The notes: generated from the letters alone by a model not told the origin. A stretch of DNA of 46,786 bases from SAR202 cluster bacterium bin90 (GCA_002238855.1 MPND01000029.1:1-46786), one strand, 5' to 3'. Positions 25,362 to 33,316 are shown, numbered from the stretch's first letter. A program made the numbers and translations.

Positions 25362-25760
25362 TCAGCCCCTGTCCAGCGGATGATGCTCCGCGATCCACTC
25401 CCACACCCGGCTCTCCGGCAATTCCCAGCCATCCCAAGGCAGCCGCATCACCACATCCTGCTTGAACCAGTGGTGGTGCCGCTCGGCATAAGAATCGTTG
25501 CCCGTGGCGTCCGCAAGTATCGCGAGCGCGAGCTGAGCGGGCCCACCAATTCCGTAGCCCCATTCGAGATTGACGGAATGCTCCCGCAGATCGAGACGCG
25601 ACCGCAGCGGATACACCTCACCGTCCTCAGCAACTGTGACCGACACCCCTGACGCCGCGCCCTGCCCACTTCGCTCTCCAGCGTACACCTTGCCACTCAC
25701 GCAGGTCTCCCAGTCCACTTCACAACTCAATCGGTCTGATTGACCGCCGATTGACAGCAC
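25362..25760 (-). CDS. DUF6166-like protein
   Basis: This 132-residue soluble protein matches the uncharacterised DUF6166 pattern: VYAGERSGQ, then EHSVNLEWGYGIGGPAQLALAILADATG, a HHHWFKQDVVMRLP segment and a tryptophan-rich end. The GTG start directly follows the TGA stop of the upstream esterase-like gene (no spacer), so the two are coupled. The family has no known function and usually accompanies mobile or plasmid genes; the operon here with two esterase paralogues is unusual. Confidence 0.75.
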   Translation of the reverse strand: MLSIGGQSDRLSCEVDWETCVSGKVYAGERSGQGAASGVSVTVAEDGEVYPLRSRLDLREHSVNLEWGYGIGGPAQLALAILADATGNDSYAERHHHWFKQDVVMRLPWDGWELPESRVWEWIAEHHPLDRG

Positions 25761-26648
25761 TCAGCGCCAATGCTCAGGTAGGATTGCCTCTGCAAAGCCG
25801 AAATCGCGCGCCAGCCATTCCTCCTGGTACACGCCGTCCCGGTAGCTGGAACTCTGCGATTCGTACACAGTCACATCTCCCCGAATCGCCCCGGACACCT
25901 CCGATAGCCCTTCGGCGTCCAGCGAGCCTCCCGGCGCACCTGCCATCAGCAATGTCCTCGCGTCCACACTGGGCGCGAATTTGCTTAACTGGAAGTAAGA
26001 CAGCGTATCCGAAACCGCATCCCTGCGCTCAGGATACAGGTTCAGGTAATCGTTGATCTCTTCAAGGGGATAATCCCCCGTGCGCGACGCCTTCTCAAGC
26101 GTGTCAACGAATAGCCCGGGCTGACATATCACATGCGTCGCGCCCCCTCCAAGCGCAGCCGCAACGAGCGCAATATCGTTTCCAATCGCCACAATTCTAT
26201 TGGCGTCCACTTCGGCCCTCGTCAGCAGGTACTCCAATCCGCGCACTCCGTCAGCCGCGATGCCTCTGAATATATACCCTTGAGAATCATCTATCCCCTC
26301 AGTCAGCAGACCCGGAAAGCCTGCCGAGTACGGACTGTCAGACAGCCGCTGCCCGCGCCCTGCGAGTGCGAACACAACGAATCTGCTGCGAAGAAAGTTG
26401 GCTGAACCCTGCGGAATCGGTTCAAGCACGCTCTGGTACTTTGGCGTGTAGTAAATCGCTGGGAAGGGTCCTTCTCCCTGCGGAATGCTCAGGTATCCAA
26501 ACAGACGGTACGGACCTATGCTGGTCAGCCGCACATTGTACATAGTGGCGAAGTCGGTGGATCGGATCGGCATCAACTCCACTTCCGGCTTGCCCGGGAA
26601 ACCTGCCAGCTCCTTCAGCGTCTCGTCCCAATACTGCCCAAAATCCAT
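25761..26648 (-). CDS. Catalytically degenerate acetylxylan-esterase-like protein (pseudoenzyme)
   Basis: This 295-residue alpha/beta fold protein is paralogous to its upstream neighbour (26687-27601): both have a PAIYYTPKYQS/PAVVFMPGYQS strand, a YIFRG/YSYRG motif, RGLEYLLTRAEVDANRI/RTIDYLLSRDEVDSERI and the EINDYLNLYPERRDAV/EINDYLRLHPESRDDV segment. The catalytic elbow GSSQG of the neighbour aligns with GNDIA here, so the nucleophile Ser becomes D158. The acid-loop and final His segments (GLQDN and HGHE in the neighbour) read GAPGG and SSSYRD here. The frame is intact over full length, so this is a maintained non-enzyme rather than a decaying pseudogene. Confidence 0.85.
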   Translation of the reverse strand: MDFGQYWDETLKELAGFPGKPEVELMPIRSTDFATMYNVRLTSIGPYRLFGYLSIPQGEGPFPAIYYTPKYQSVLEPIPQGSANFLRSRFVVFALAGRGQRLSDSPYSAGFPGLLTEGIDDSQGYIFRGIAADGVRGLEYLLTRAEVDANRIVAIGNDIALVAAALGGGATHVICQPGLFVDTLEKASRTGDYPLEEINDYLNLYPERRDAVSDTLSYFQLSKFAPSVDARTLLMAGAPGGSLDAEGLSEVSGAIRGDVTVYESQSSSYRDGVYQEEWLARDFGFAEAILPEHWR

Positions 26649-26686
26649 AGCTGCTCAATCCATCCTGTCAGACCTGCAAGTCACTG

Positions 26687-27601
26687 CTACGACTGCAGAT
26701 GCTTCGCGAAGAACTCGGTTATTATCGCCGTGTGCTTGTATCGACCCGCTTCGTGACCGTGACCGTCATAGGCGTACAACTGCTTGTCTGCACTGCCTAT
26801 GGCGTTTTGCAGCGCGTACCCTGTCTCCGGAGGGCACACATTGTCCTGCAATCCGATGTTCATGATTATCGGGCAACGTATCTTGTCGGCGAAGCTTATC
26901 CCGTCGAAGTAAGCCAGTGTCTGTTCCACATCATCGCGGCTCTCCGGGTGCAGACGAAGATAGTCGTTGATCTCCTGGTACGGGTAAGAACTCGTCAACT
27001 CAATCGCATCCATGTACCCGCAAAGGTACGGTGCGCCCGCAGAAGCCACCTTGATCTCCGGACGCATGGCTGCTGTGGTTATCGTCAGTCCGCCGCCCTG
27101 ACTGCTGCCAGCGACGCCGATTCGCTCCGAGTCCACTTCGTCTCGCGACAGTAGGTAGTCTATCGTCCGCCACGCATCAACATAGAAGCCCCTGTACGAA
27201 TAGGTATTTCGGTCGGTCATGTTGTGGGTCAGCAAGTTAGGATAGCCCGGATTGAACTGCCCGTTGCTCCTCAACTTGCCTCTCGGCGCGGCCGTAACTG
27301 CCGCATACCCACGCCGCGCCCAGTCCTTGGGTATCGCAGGATCGCTCTGATACCCCGGCATGAACACCACTGCGGGCAGCGGGCCCTGCCGTTCTCGCGG
27401 CATGCAGTACCAGGCCGCAACCCGAACGCCATCCAGACTGTCGTAGGTGACCTCAAAAGTCTCCAGCTCGTCCGAACTCCGCATCGGCAACGACACGGTT
27501 TCGGCGTTCAGAGGAATCTGCGCCGCCTCGTCCAGCACATTCCCCCAGAACTCGTCGAAGTCATCCGGCTTCTGTACGCTGCACTTGTAATCGGAAATCA
27601 T
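26687..27601 (-). CDS. Acetylxylan esterase / cephalosporin deacetylase family (CE7) esterase
   Basis: This 304-residue alpha/beta hydrolase removes acetyl groups from carbohydrates or other small esters. Triad: S167 in VAGSSQGG, D253 in NIGLQDNVCPP and H283 in YDGHGHE. RGFYVDAWRTIDYL and the CPPETGYALQNAI segment are family hallmarks of CE7. It is the first gene of an operon with its degenerate paralogue (38 bases downstream) and a DUF6166 protein. No signal peptide is seen, so it acts in the cytosol on imported acetylated compounds. CE7 enzymes form hexamers. Confidence 0.9.
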   Translation of the reverse strand: MISDYKCSVQKPDDFDEFWGNVLDEAAQIPLNAETVSLPMRSSDELETFEVTYDSLDGVRVAAWYCMPRERQGPLPAVVFMPGYQSDPAIPKDWARRGYAAVTAAPRGKLRSNGQFNPGYPNLLTHNMTDRNTYSYRGFYVDAWRTIDYLLSRDEVDSERIGVAGSSQGGGLTITTAAMRPEIKVASAGAPYLCGYMDAIELTSSYPYQEINDYLRLHPESRDDVEQTLAYFDGISFADKIRCPIIMNIGLQDNVCPPETGYALQNAIGSADKQLYAYDGHGHEAGRYKHTAIITEFFAKHLQS

Positions 27602-27692
27602 CCTGATTGACCTTCTATCCGCTAGTTCTTATGATCCGCCCGGTCTGACGACTTTCACAGCAGACGTGCTGATTAAGCCGCACTCCCAGCCT

Positions 27693-28562
27693 CTATTCCT
27701 CGAGCCTGTCCCGAATCTGGTCCATCAGCTTATGCACTGTAACGCCGTCCGGCATCTCTTCCCCTGAGGCGACATACACATGTAGGTCCTCCAGCGCTTC
27801 CTCGAAATTCCCAAGCCGGTAGTTCACCACTCCTCGGTCGCGAAACTCCACAGCATCCTGGGGAAGCAACGCAATCACGCGGTCAATAGTTGCCAGCACG
27901 CGCTCGTAGTTGCGCCGCTGCAAGTAAACGAGCTTCAGGTTTCGCAGCATGCGGGCAATGATCGCGCGGCTGCTCACCGGCTCAAGGTATTCGGCATCCC
28001 ACTCCAGCGAACCCTGGGTCACCTGCTTCAGTCGCTCCATACACTCATCAACAGATAACAGTATCCCACCGTGAAACGGGTCAACGAACACCTCCGGCTC
28101 GTCCCTGTGGCGCACGATGAAGTGGCCGGGCATTCCGATACCCAGCAAAGACACTCCTATGCGCTTGCCGACCTCGATATACAGTAGCGAAAGCGTAATG
28201 GGAATGCCTCGCTTCCGCTCCATTACATCATTCAGGAAGCTGTTGCGCGGGTCATGATAGTTCGTGTGGTTACCCGCGAACTTGAGCTCATCGAACAGGT
28301 ACTCGCTCAGCGTGTTCAACTGATACAGCGGGGTGTCATCCTCCATGCGCGGCGCGATGCCTTCCGCGATCCCGTCCAAATGAAACAGCTCACGCTCTAT
28401 GCTGAGATTGGAGTATTCGGTCGCGGCAATAAGTAGAGCCGCCCGTGACAGGTCGATCTCTTCATCCGGAGAGCTGACCATGCGGTCAAACTGGTTCCAT
28501 ACATCCCGCGCTTCCATATTGCGCCAAGCCCTGCCAATCTCTTGCATACCTGCCAACTGCAT
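27693..28562 (-). CDS. SirB1-like transglutaminase-fold/TPR protein
   Basis: This protein of about 289 residues has the SirB1 N-domain: NSFLNDVMERKRGIPITLS, then LLGIGMPGHFIVRH and FVDPFHGGILLS. Two TPR-like repeats follow (LVYLQRRNYERVLATIDRVI; VNYRLGNFEEALEDLHVYV). Members are common, with unclear roles. The catalytic Cys of true transglutaminases is not evident. Upstream TTG codons in frame fall within the terminator 28593-28624, so the ATG ending at 28562, with AAGG ahead, is preferred. Confidence 0.88.
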   Translation of the reverse strand: MQLAGMQEIGRAWRNMEARDVWNQFDRMVSSPDEEIDLSRAALLIAATEYSNLSIERELFHLDGIAEGIAPRMEDDTPLYQLNTLSEYLFDELKFAGNHTNYHDPRNSFLNDVMERKRGIPITLSLLYIEVGKRIGVSLLGIGMPGHFIVRHRDEPEVFVDPFHGGILLSVDECMERLKQVTQGSLEWDAEYLEPVSSRAIIARMLRNLKLVYLQRRNYERVLATIDRVIALLPQDAVEFRDRGVVNYRLGNFEEALEDLHVYVASGEEMPDGVTVHKLMDQIRDRLEE

Positions 28563-28592
28563 CGACGCCTTTTCGGCTGCATTGTACAACAA

Positions 28593-28624
28593 AAAGCCCC
28601 GAACCGTTCACAGTTCGGGGCTTT
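28593..28624 (-). terminator. Terminator of the selenoprotein gene
   Basis: On the minus strand AAAGCCCCGAAC pairs with GTTCGGGGCTTT around an 8-base loop and is followed by TTGTTGT. It lies 23 bases after the stop codon at 28647. Confidence 0.88.
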
Positions 28625-28646
28625 CTACTATAGCAAGCGTACGAGC

Positions 28647-28937
28647 TTAGTCGGCTGCTGCTGCCGTCCTAGCGGTATCGACCCTATCCTTAACGATTGC
28701 CTTCAATTCCTTGACGCGGTTAAGGTGAGGAGTCTCGTTGCCTTCTTCTCCCTTATCGTAGATCTTGTCTCCGTCGACATAGACCTGCAATACGCCCGAC
28801 ACACCGGGCCTTACCTCGATAGAAACTGCATTACCACCAGCATCCACAAACTCGTTGACCATCCAGGCCGCAACACTGTGGTACTGTCAAGGTACGCAAT
28901 AGATGATCTCAATATCTACCAGACCTTCACCAGCCAT
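28647..28937 (-). CDS. SelW/Rdx-family selenoprotein with in-frame UGA (Sec17)
   Basis: Reading from the ATG at 28937 gives a 96-residue protein if the TGA at 28887-28889 codes for selenocysteine. Residues 7-17 read VDIEIIYCVP-U, a beta-strand ending in the C14-x-x-U17 redox motif of the Rdx/SelW family, and helix QYHSVAAWMVNEFVDAGG follows in the same frame. The second half has GVSGVLQVYVDGDKIYDK, the usual Rdx beta-hairpin, and a helical end. AGGAGGT stands six bases before the ATG; the only start after the TGA (codon 26) has no such site and would remove strand 1 and the redox motif. Promoter, candidate SECIS and terminator are all present. SelW-like proteins act in thiol redox reactions. 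The alternative is a Cys-to-stop mutation, less likely given the intact surroundings. Confidence 0.85.
28854..28874 (-). promoter_or_regulatory. Candidate bacterial SECIS hairpin
   Basis: In the mRNA GUU-(GC)-GGCC-UGGAU-GGUC-AAC forms a 7-bp stem with one G-U pair and a 2-base bulge. The apical loop UGGAU has G as its second base and starts 21 bases after the UGA. These features fall within the known ranges for SelB-binding SECIS elements. Confidence 0.6.
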
Positions 28938-29014
28938 AGTAAACCTCCTATAATTTGTCGAGCCTCATACATATATTTATTGACTTCTATATAAGGGCTC
29001 GTATATTTGGCTTC

Positions 29015-29043
29015 AGACTATCACAACAATACAAACCTGTCAA
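29015..29043 (-). promoter_or_regulatory. Promoter of the selenoprotein gene
   Basis: On the minus strand a perfect TTGACA (29043-29038) and TAGTCT (29020-29015) have 17-base spacing. The leader before the ATG at 28937 is about 70 bases. Confidence 0.6.
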
Positions 29044-29120
29044 TACTTGACCGAATTCAGTTGTAAACAACTCGTTAACTATCAGTGCCTTAAGACTAAT
29101 CCAGAACCTACATGCGGCTT

Positions 29121-30197
29121 CTATCGTATACGGTCACCGGGCATATTTGTCCATGCACTCATCTCGTGCGGCGCGGTTACGGCATCTGCCTCGCAGACAA
29201 AATCCGGGCCGAGTTGGTCGATCGAGGTAGCCCCGAGCAGCGACATCGCCACGATGATCTCATCTTCCAGTATCTCCAGCATCCGCACCACGCCCGCCTG
29301 TCCGTCCGCCGCAAGTCCCCAACCCTGCATCTTCCCAAGCGCAACCGCGTTCGCCCCAAGTGAGACCGCCTTCAAGATGTCCGCACCCCGCTGCACTCCA
29401 CCATCCAGCACAATCTGAGCCTTGCCGTCAACCGCTTCGACGACCTCGGGCAGCATAGACATCGTGCCCCGGTCATGGTCAAGCTGCCGGCCACCATGGT
29501 TCGATACCCAGACGACATCCACGCCGTGATCGACTGCGATCTTCGCATCTTCAGCAGTTGCAATGCCCTTCAGCATGAACGGTAGCCCGGCGAGGTCCTT
29601 TATCTTATCCACAGTGTCCCATGTAACCGAAGCCGCGTGTCTCGGGTCTGGCCTTGTGCGCTGAGTCGGCGGCATCCAGCGCGTCAGCATAGGACGCTCC
29701 CTGCGGCTGTAGTGCGCCGTGTCCACCGTGATGCACAGCCCGATGTACCCCGCGGACTTTATGCGCTCCACCATCTCCACTGTCCATCCCCAGTCGCCGT
29801 GCAGGTAGAGCTGGAACACTTTCGGATGGTCCACAGCAGCCGCGGTCTCCTCAAGGGCCGGATCGGTGACTGAGCTGAGCACATGCATTATGCCGAACTC
29901 TGCCGCCGCCCTCGTAGAAGCTGCCCCGGCCTCCGGATGGAACACCTGCAGCGACCCGATCGGCGCGAGCACTGCGGGAATACGCAGTTTACGCTCCAGG
30001 AAGGTAGTTGAAGTGTCAATCGACGACACATCTCGCAAGACCCTCGGGCGGAACGCCAGCTTGTCGAACGCCAGTCGATTGCGCCGCATAGTCGTCTCCG
30101 ACTCTGACGCGCCTACAAGGTAGTCCCATGCGCCCTGAGGCAGGTTCTTCCTTGCTCGCTGCACTATCTCTTCATTGCTCAGAAACTGTGATACCAC
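29121..30197 (-). CDS. FMN-dependent alpha-hydroxyacid oxidase/dehydrogenase
   Basis: This is a 358-residue TIM-barrel flavoprotein of the L-lactate dehydrogenase/glycolate oxidase family, oxidising 2-hydroxy acids to 2-keto acids. The catalytic His and substrate Arg lie in SNHGGRQLD; the FMN site includes PIGSLQVFHPE and LDGGVQRGADILKAVSLGA. The N-terminal NLPQGAWDYLVGASESETT is the family's opening. The start is GTG with AGGAGAT four bases ahead. The Arg after TVDTAHYSRRER fits the family. Electron acceptor (oxygen or a respiratory carrier) unknown. Confidence 0.93.
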   Translation of the reverse strand: MVSQFLSNEEIVQRARKNLPQGAWDYLVGASESETTMRRNRLAFDKLAFRPRVLRDVSSIDTSTTFLERKLRIPAVLAPIGSLQVFHPEAGAASTRAAAEFGIMHVLSSVTDPALEETAAAVDHPKVFQLYLHGDWGWTVEMVERIKSAGYIGLCITVDTAHYSRRERPMLTRWMPPTQRTRPDPRHAASVTWDTVDKIKDLAGLPFMLKGIATAEDAKIAVDHGVDVVWVSNHGGRQLDHDRGTMSMLPEVVEAVDGKAQIVLDGGVQRGADILKAVSLGANAVALGKMQGWGLAADGQAGVVRMLEILEDEIIVAMSLLGATSIDQLGPDFVCEADAVTAPHEMSAWTNMPGDRIR

Positions 30198-30256
30198 GCT
30201 TATCTCCTATGTAATCTTAGTTCCGTAAACTTAGTTCAACTTCACCTGCTAAGCCT

Positions 30257-31552
30257 TTAACGCTCCCATACGCCCAAGTCCATGCCCATGTCCACAACAG
30301 CGGTCTGCCTGTTCAGCGTGTGCTCCAGTTGCATACGGTACGCGCGCCACGCAACTTCCTCTTCCTCGTCGCTCGTGGCAGCTTGCAACTTGTCCTGAAG
30401 CTCGTCCATAAGGTAATCTTCCGCTCGGCCAGTCGGCATATTGAAGAATTCCGTGTCGAAGCGCGGCAGCTTGCCAACCTCGAAGTAACCCTTGTCCGGC
30501 AGCTCGTACCCTTCGAGGTTTTCCGTGCCCTTGCCGAGTACATCCCCCGTCTCGATGTAGTGCTCCATCACAGGCTTCATGCCGTACTTCTGAATCGGGC
30601 AGGTCTTCATGCACACGCCACAGCCGGAGTACCGTGTCATCACAGGGCGGCAGCGCTTGGCGATAAGCTTCGCCTTCTCCACTCCCCGATACCACAGCCG
30701 CTGACCCTGAATCGCCCGGCCTGGACAGCGCATGAAGCACACCTGGCATATTTCGCAGAACTTCGGGACGCCATAGTCCACCGGCCTATCGTATGTAACC
30801 CTTGCGTCAGTGATTATGATCTGCAGCCTCGCCCGCGACCCGAAGTGCGGCGAAAGCAACTGACCGTTAACGCCGAGTTGCCCAAGTCCAGCATCCACGA
30901 ACATCGGTATCATTGGCCCGAACTGCCAGGTTGGCCCCGAAACCTGCGCCCGGTAGCCCAGCCCGTTGATGTGGGCTACAAGGTCCTTCACCAGTGTTGC
31001 CTGCCGTCTGTAAGTCGCGCCCTGCGCTTCCTCGGCCTCGATGCTCGGCAATGACTGCGTGGCGGGGTGGTCCTGCTCCAGCGCAACGCAGATCGCGTTC
31101 GGCAGTCCGCGCCGCACATCGGATTGCCGTGCCTTGTAGATGTAACGGCGATCAAAGCGTGTAAAGCCCACTTCGCTGTATCCGAGCTCTCGCGCCCTGT
31201 CTCTGATGGATTGCGAAACATCCTCTCCGCCCGGCTCAGCAGTCGGTTCGAGGTTCCCGCTCGCCCGAATCCACTCGATTTCAGATCGCATGTCTTCCTG
31301 AAATTCCGCATACAGTTCGGCCGTCTCCGGGGAGAACTCGTTTCGTATGTTGTCAGCCCACTCCACGGACGCGCTCTGCTCCAGCGCGAAACTCTCCAGC
31401 GGGTACTCGCGCGCGTAGAAAGTGATCTCCTGCTCGCGCCGCAGTGAATCCGGAGACTTCTCAAGGTCTCTCGCCACCGGAATCTCCACTGGGTCGTCCC
31501 CGTGATTTCGCCCTGGCCTCGTTACCGCATGTCCAAATCGTCGTCTTGCCAT
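30257..31552 (-). CDS. Cytosolic reductive-dehalogenase-like iron-sulfur protein
   Basis: This 431-residue protein has two ferredoxin-type [4Fe-4S] motifs: C266-x2-C269-x2-C272-x3-C276-P (FCEICQVCFMRCP) and C301-x9-C311-x2-C314-x3-C318-P. The middle (residues 110-260: ARELGYSEVGFTRFD, then GPMIPMFVDAGLGQLGVNG) is the cobalamin-binding nitroreductase-like core shared by RdhA and QueG proteins. There is no Tat signal and no RdhB anchor gene, unlike respiratory dehalogenases, so it is soluble. GAGAGGG precedes the ATG. It may reduce a halogenated or epoxide-like organic substrate; an epoxyqueuosine-reductase-like role is the main alternative. Confidence 0.85.
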   Translation of the reverse strand: MARRRFGHAVTRPGRNHGDDPVEIPVARDLEKSPDSLRREQEITFYAREYPLESFALEQSASVEWADNIRNEFSPETAELYAEFQEDMRSEIEWIRASGNLEPTAEPGGEDVSQSIRDRARELGYSEVGFTRFDRRYIYKARQSDVRRGLPNAICVALEQDHPATQSLPSIEAEEAQGATYRRQATLVKDLVAHINGLGYRAQVSGPTWQFGPMIPMFVDAGLGQLGVNGQLLSPHFGSRARLQIIITDARVTYDRPVDYGVPKFCEICQVCFMRCPGRAIQGQRLWYRGVEKAKLIAKRCRPVMTRYSGCGVCMKTCPIQKYGMKPVMEHYIETGDVLGKGTENLEGYELPDKGYFEVGKLPRFDTEFFNMPTGRAEDYLMDELQDKLQAATSDEEEEVAWRAYRMQLEHTLNRQTAVVDMGMDLGVWER

Positions 31553-31584
31553 ATTTCCCTCTCATGGCTATCACAAAGCACTCA

Positions 31585-31749
31585 TCAAAATACTAGGCCC
31601 CATAACCAGATCAGAGTCCAGATTACGAAGACACCAACAATGAAAATTATTAGCAGCCACAGGCACCCACCGCCGGGTGTGCGCCGCAGAAGTCCCCCCT
31701 TGAACTCCTCCGGAGTCTGAGGAAACTGGCTGGGCACCTGTCCGTGCAT
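31585..31749 (-). CDS. 54-residue single-span membrane protein
   Basis: The polar N-terminus (VPSQFPQTPEEFKGG), basic LRRTP and a Gly-Gly-Gly-Cys motif precede one hydrophobic helix (about residues 31-53, rich in Trp, Ile and Val). It starts nine bases after the stop of the similar small gene upstream, suggesting coupling. Both share the order P-rich/acidic head, basic patch, G-C-W-type boundary, single helix. Function unknown. Confidence 0.65.
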   Translation of the reverse strand: MHGQVPSQFPQTPEEFKGGLLRRTPGGGCLWLLIIFIVGVFVIWTLIWLWGLVF

Positions 31750-31758
31750 ATTAGTTCA

Positions 31759-31962
31759 TCACCATCCCAGCAACATTCTCAACAAGGGTATGACAACCCA
31801 CGTCAGCAGGATCACAATCGCAATTGCAATTACCACCTGCCACCCACAGCCTAGCTTTATCCTCGGACCACGTCCGCCACCACTGCCGATGCCTCCTTGA
31901 TATCGCGACCTGAATTCAGTCACGTCCGTTGGTATTTCACCTGGCCTGGGCATATGCTCCAT
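31759..31962 (-). CDS. 67-residue single-span membrane protein
   Basis: The head PRPGEIPTDVTEFRSRY and a Gly/Arg-rich linker lead into LGCGWQVV and a strong hydrophobic helix to the C-terminus (about residues 41-66). An upstream TTG frame start at 31992 is possible, but AAGGA precedes the ATG ending at 31962 and decides the start. It is paired with the 54-residue gene downstream, from which it differs in sequence but not in layout. Confidence 0.7.
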   Translation of the reverse strand: MEHMPRPGEIPTDVTEFRSRYQGGIGSGGGRGPRIKLGCGWQVVIAIAIVILLTWVVIPLLRMLLGW

Positions 31963-32016
31963 GGTGTCATCCTTAAAGCAAACTGCCAGCAATCATATCG
32001 CATCCCCACCGGATTG

Positions 32017-33252
32017 TCAGTCCAACCCCCTCACCGACCGCAGCGGCGACAGCGCCATATATGACGCTCCGAACATTCCGATGCACGCCGCCACCACCAT
32101 AGTCATACGCAGACCAATCACGCCAGCAATCCACCCGCCGACGAGCGATCCCGCGAACAGCGCCGCCAGCCCCAGCGACCTTATGGATGCGTTCATCCGC
32201 CCAAGCGAGCGTTCCGGCGTTATAGACTGACGCAGGCTATTCTCCTGCACCATGAACATCGTGAAGAATCCGTCGCCAAGCTGCGCCATCGTGAGCATCA
32301 GTCCAGCGAACAGCAGCGGCTCGCGTGCCAGCGGAATGAATAGTATCGTCACCATATATGCGGCGTAGCCGCCCACAAGCGCGGTACCGAAGCCGAACCT
32401 CCTTGCCGCTCGGCCTGCGTATATCGAGCCTATTATCGAGCTTACCCCGCCAATCGCGAATATCGTGCCCAGCATGCCCGGCCCGAATCCTAGCTCGCGC
32501 ACGCCGAACACCAGCACCACCGCGCTCATCATGCCGGCCGTCCAGTTTTCGGCGGCTGCAGCAACAGCAAGCGCGCGCAGAAGACGGTCATTCCAGACCG
32601 CTCCGAGCCCTTGCCATATCTCGCGCAGAACGTTTCCGCCGTCTTGGGATGGCTCAACATCCGGCTCCAGCTTGCGAATGAATGCCAACGACACCGCAGA
32701 TACTAGGAACGTCAACCCACCAATCGCTGCCACGACAACAGAATTCAGAATCTGCGCTACCCAGCCACCTATGCTGAAAGCAGTAACCTCGGCGAACGAT
32801 TCGCTGGCTGTCAGCTTGCTGTTCGCGTCAATAAGGTCGCCGCGCCTGACCAGTGTCGGCAGGTACGACCTGTTCGCCACATCGAAGAAGGTCGTCAGCA
32901 CGCCGCTGAAGAACGCAACCGCGTACAACTGCTCGATGCGTAGCTCCCCAAGAAGATACGCGGCGGGTATGGACGCAAGCAGCGCGAACCTACCAAGTTC
33001 GGAGGCGATCATAATGGGGCGGCGGCGAATGCGGTCGGCAATCACTCCCGCGAAGAAGCTGATGACTATGCTCGGCGCAACTCCCAAGGCGCTGAGGATA
33101 CCCATCTGAAATGGCGAGGCGTGCAGCACCAGCACAGCCACGAATTGCAATGCGCCCATCAGGGTGCCAAAGTTCGAAACTGTCCTGCTGACCCAAAACC
33201 TTACGAAGTCAGGGTCGCCCCATAGCCCTTGCAACAGGCTCTTCTTCAACAT
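32017..33252 (-). CDS. MFS transporter (MFS_3/enterobactin-exporter-like)
   Basis: This 411-residue inner-membrane carrier has about 12 helices. Signatures are VRFWVSRTVSNFGTLMG in helix 1, FFAGVIADRIRRRPIMI after helix 2 and FDVANRSYLPTLVRRGDLIDANS in the helix 4-5 loop, all typical of the EntS/MFS_3 drug and siderophore exporters. Two starts compete; the ATG ending at 33252 after GGGAG is preferred over the GTG six bases upstream. A putative repeat-like palindrome (CTCCCTTTGGGAG) overlaps the start region. Confidence 0.85.
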   Translation of the reverse strand: MLKKSLLQGLWGDPDFVRFWVSRTVSNFGTLMGALQFVAVLVLHASPFQMGILSALGVAPSIVISFFAGVIADRIRRRPIMIASELGRFALLASIPAAYLLGELRIEQLYAVAFFSGVLTTFFDVANRSYLPTLVRRGDLIDANSKLTASESFAEVTAFSIGGWVAQILNSVVVAAIGGLTFLVSAVSLAFIRKLEPDVEPSQDGGNVLREIWQGLGAVWNDRLLRALAVAAAAENWTAGMMSAVVLVFGVRELGFGPGMLGTIFAIGGVSSIIGSIYAGRAARRFGFGTALVGGYAAYMVTILFIPLAREPLLFAGLMLTMAQLGDGFFTMFMVQENSLRQSITPERSLGRMNASIRSLGLAALFAGSLVGGWIAGVIGLRMTMVVAACIGMFGASYMALSPLRSVRGLD

Positions 33253-33316
33253 CCCCACTCCCTTTGGGAGAGGGTCATGGTGAGAGCACGGAATTCCTCC
33301 ATCCTGCCTGTTTGAG

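Noticed and set aside
28647..28862. Treating the 71-codon frame as a complete small gene
   Set aside because: Its first Met lacks a ribosome-binding site and falls inside a helix of the Rdx fold; the upstream ATG with AGGAGGT and the in-frame UGA explain the locus better.
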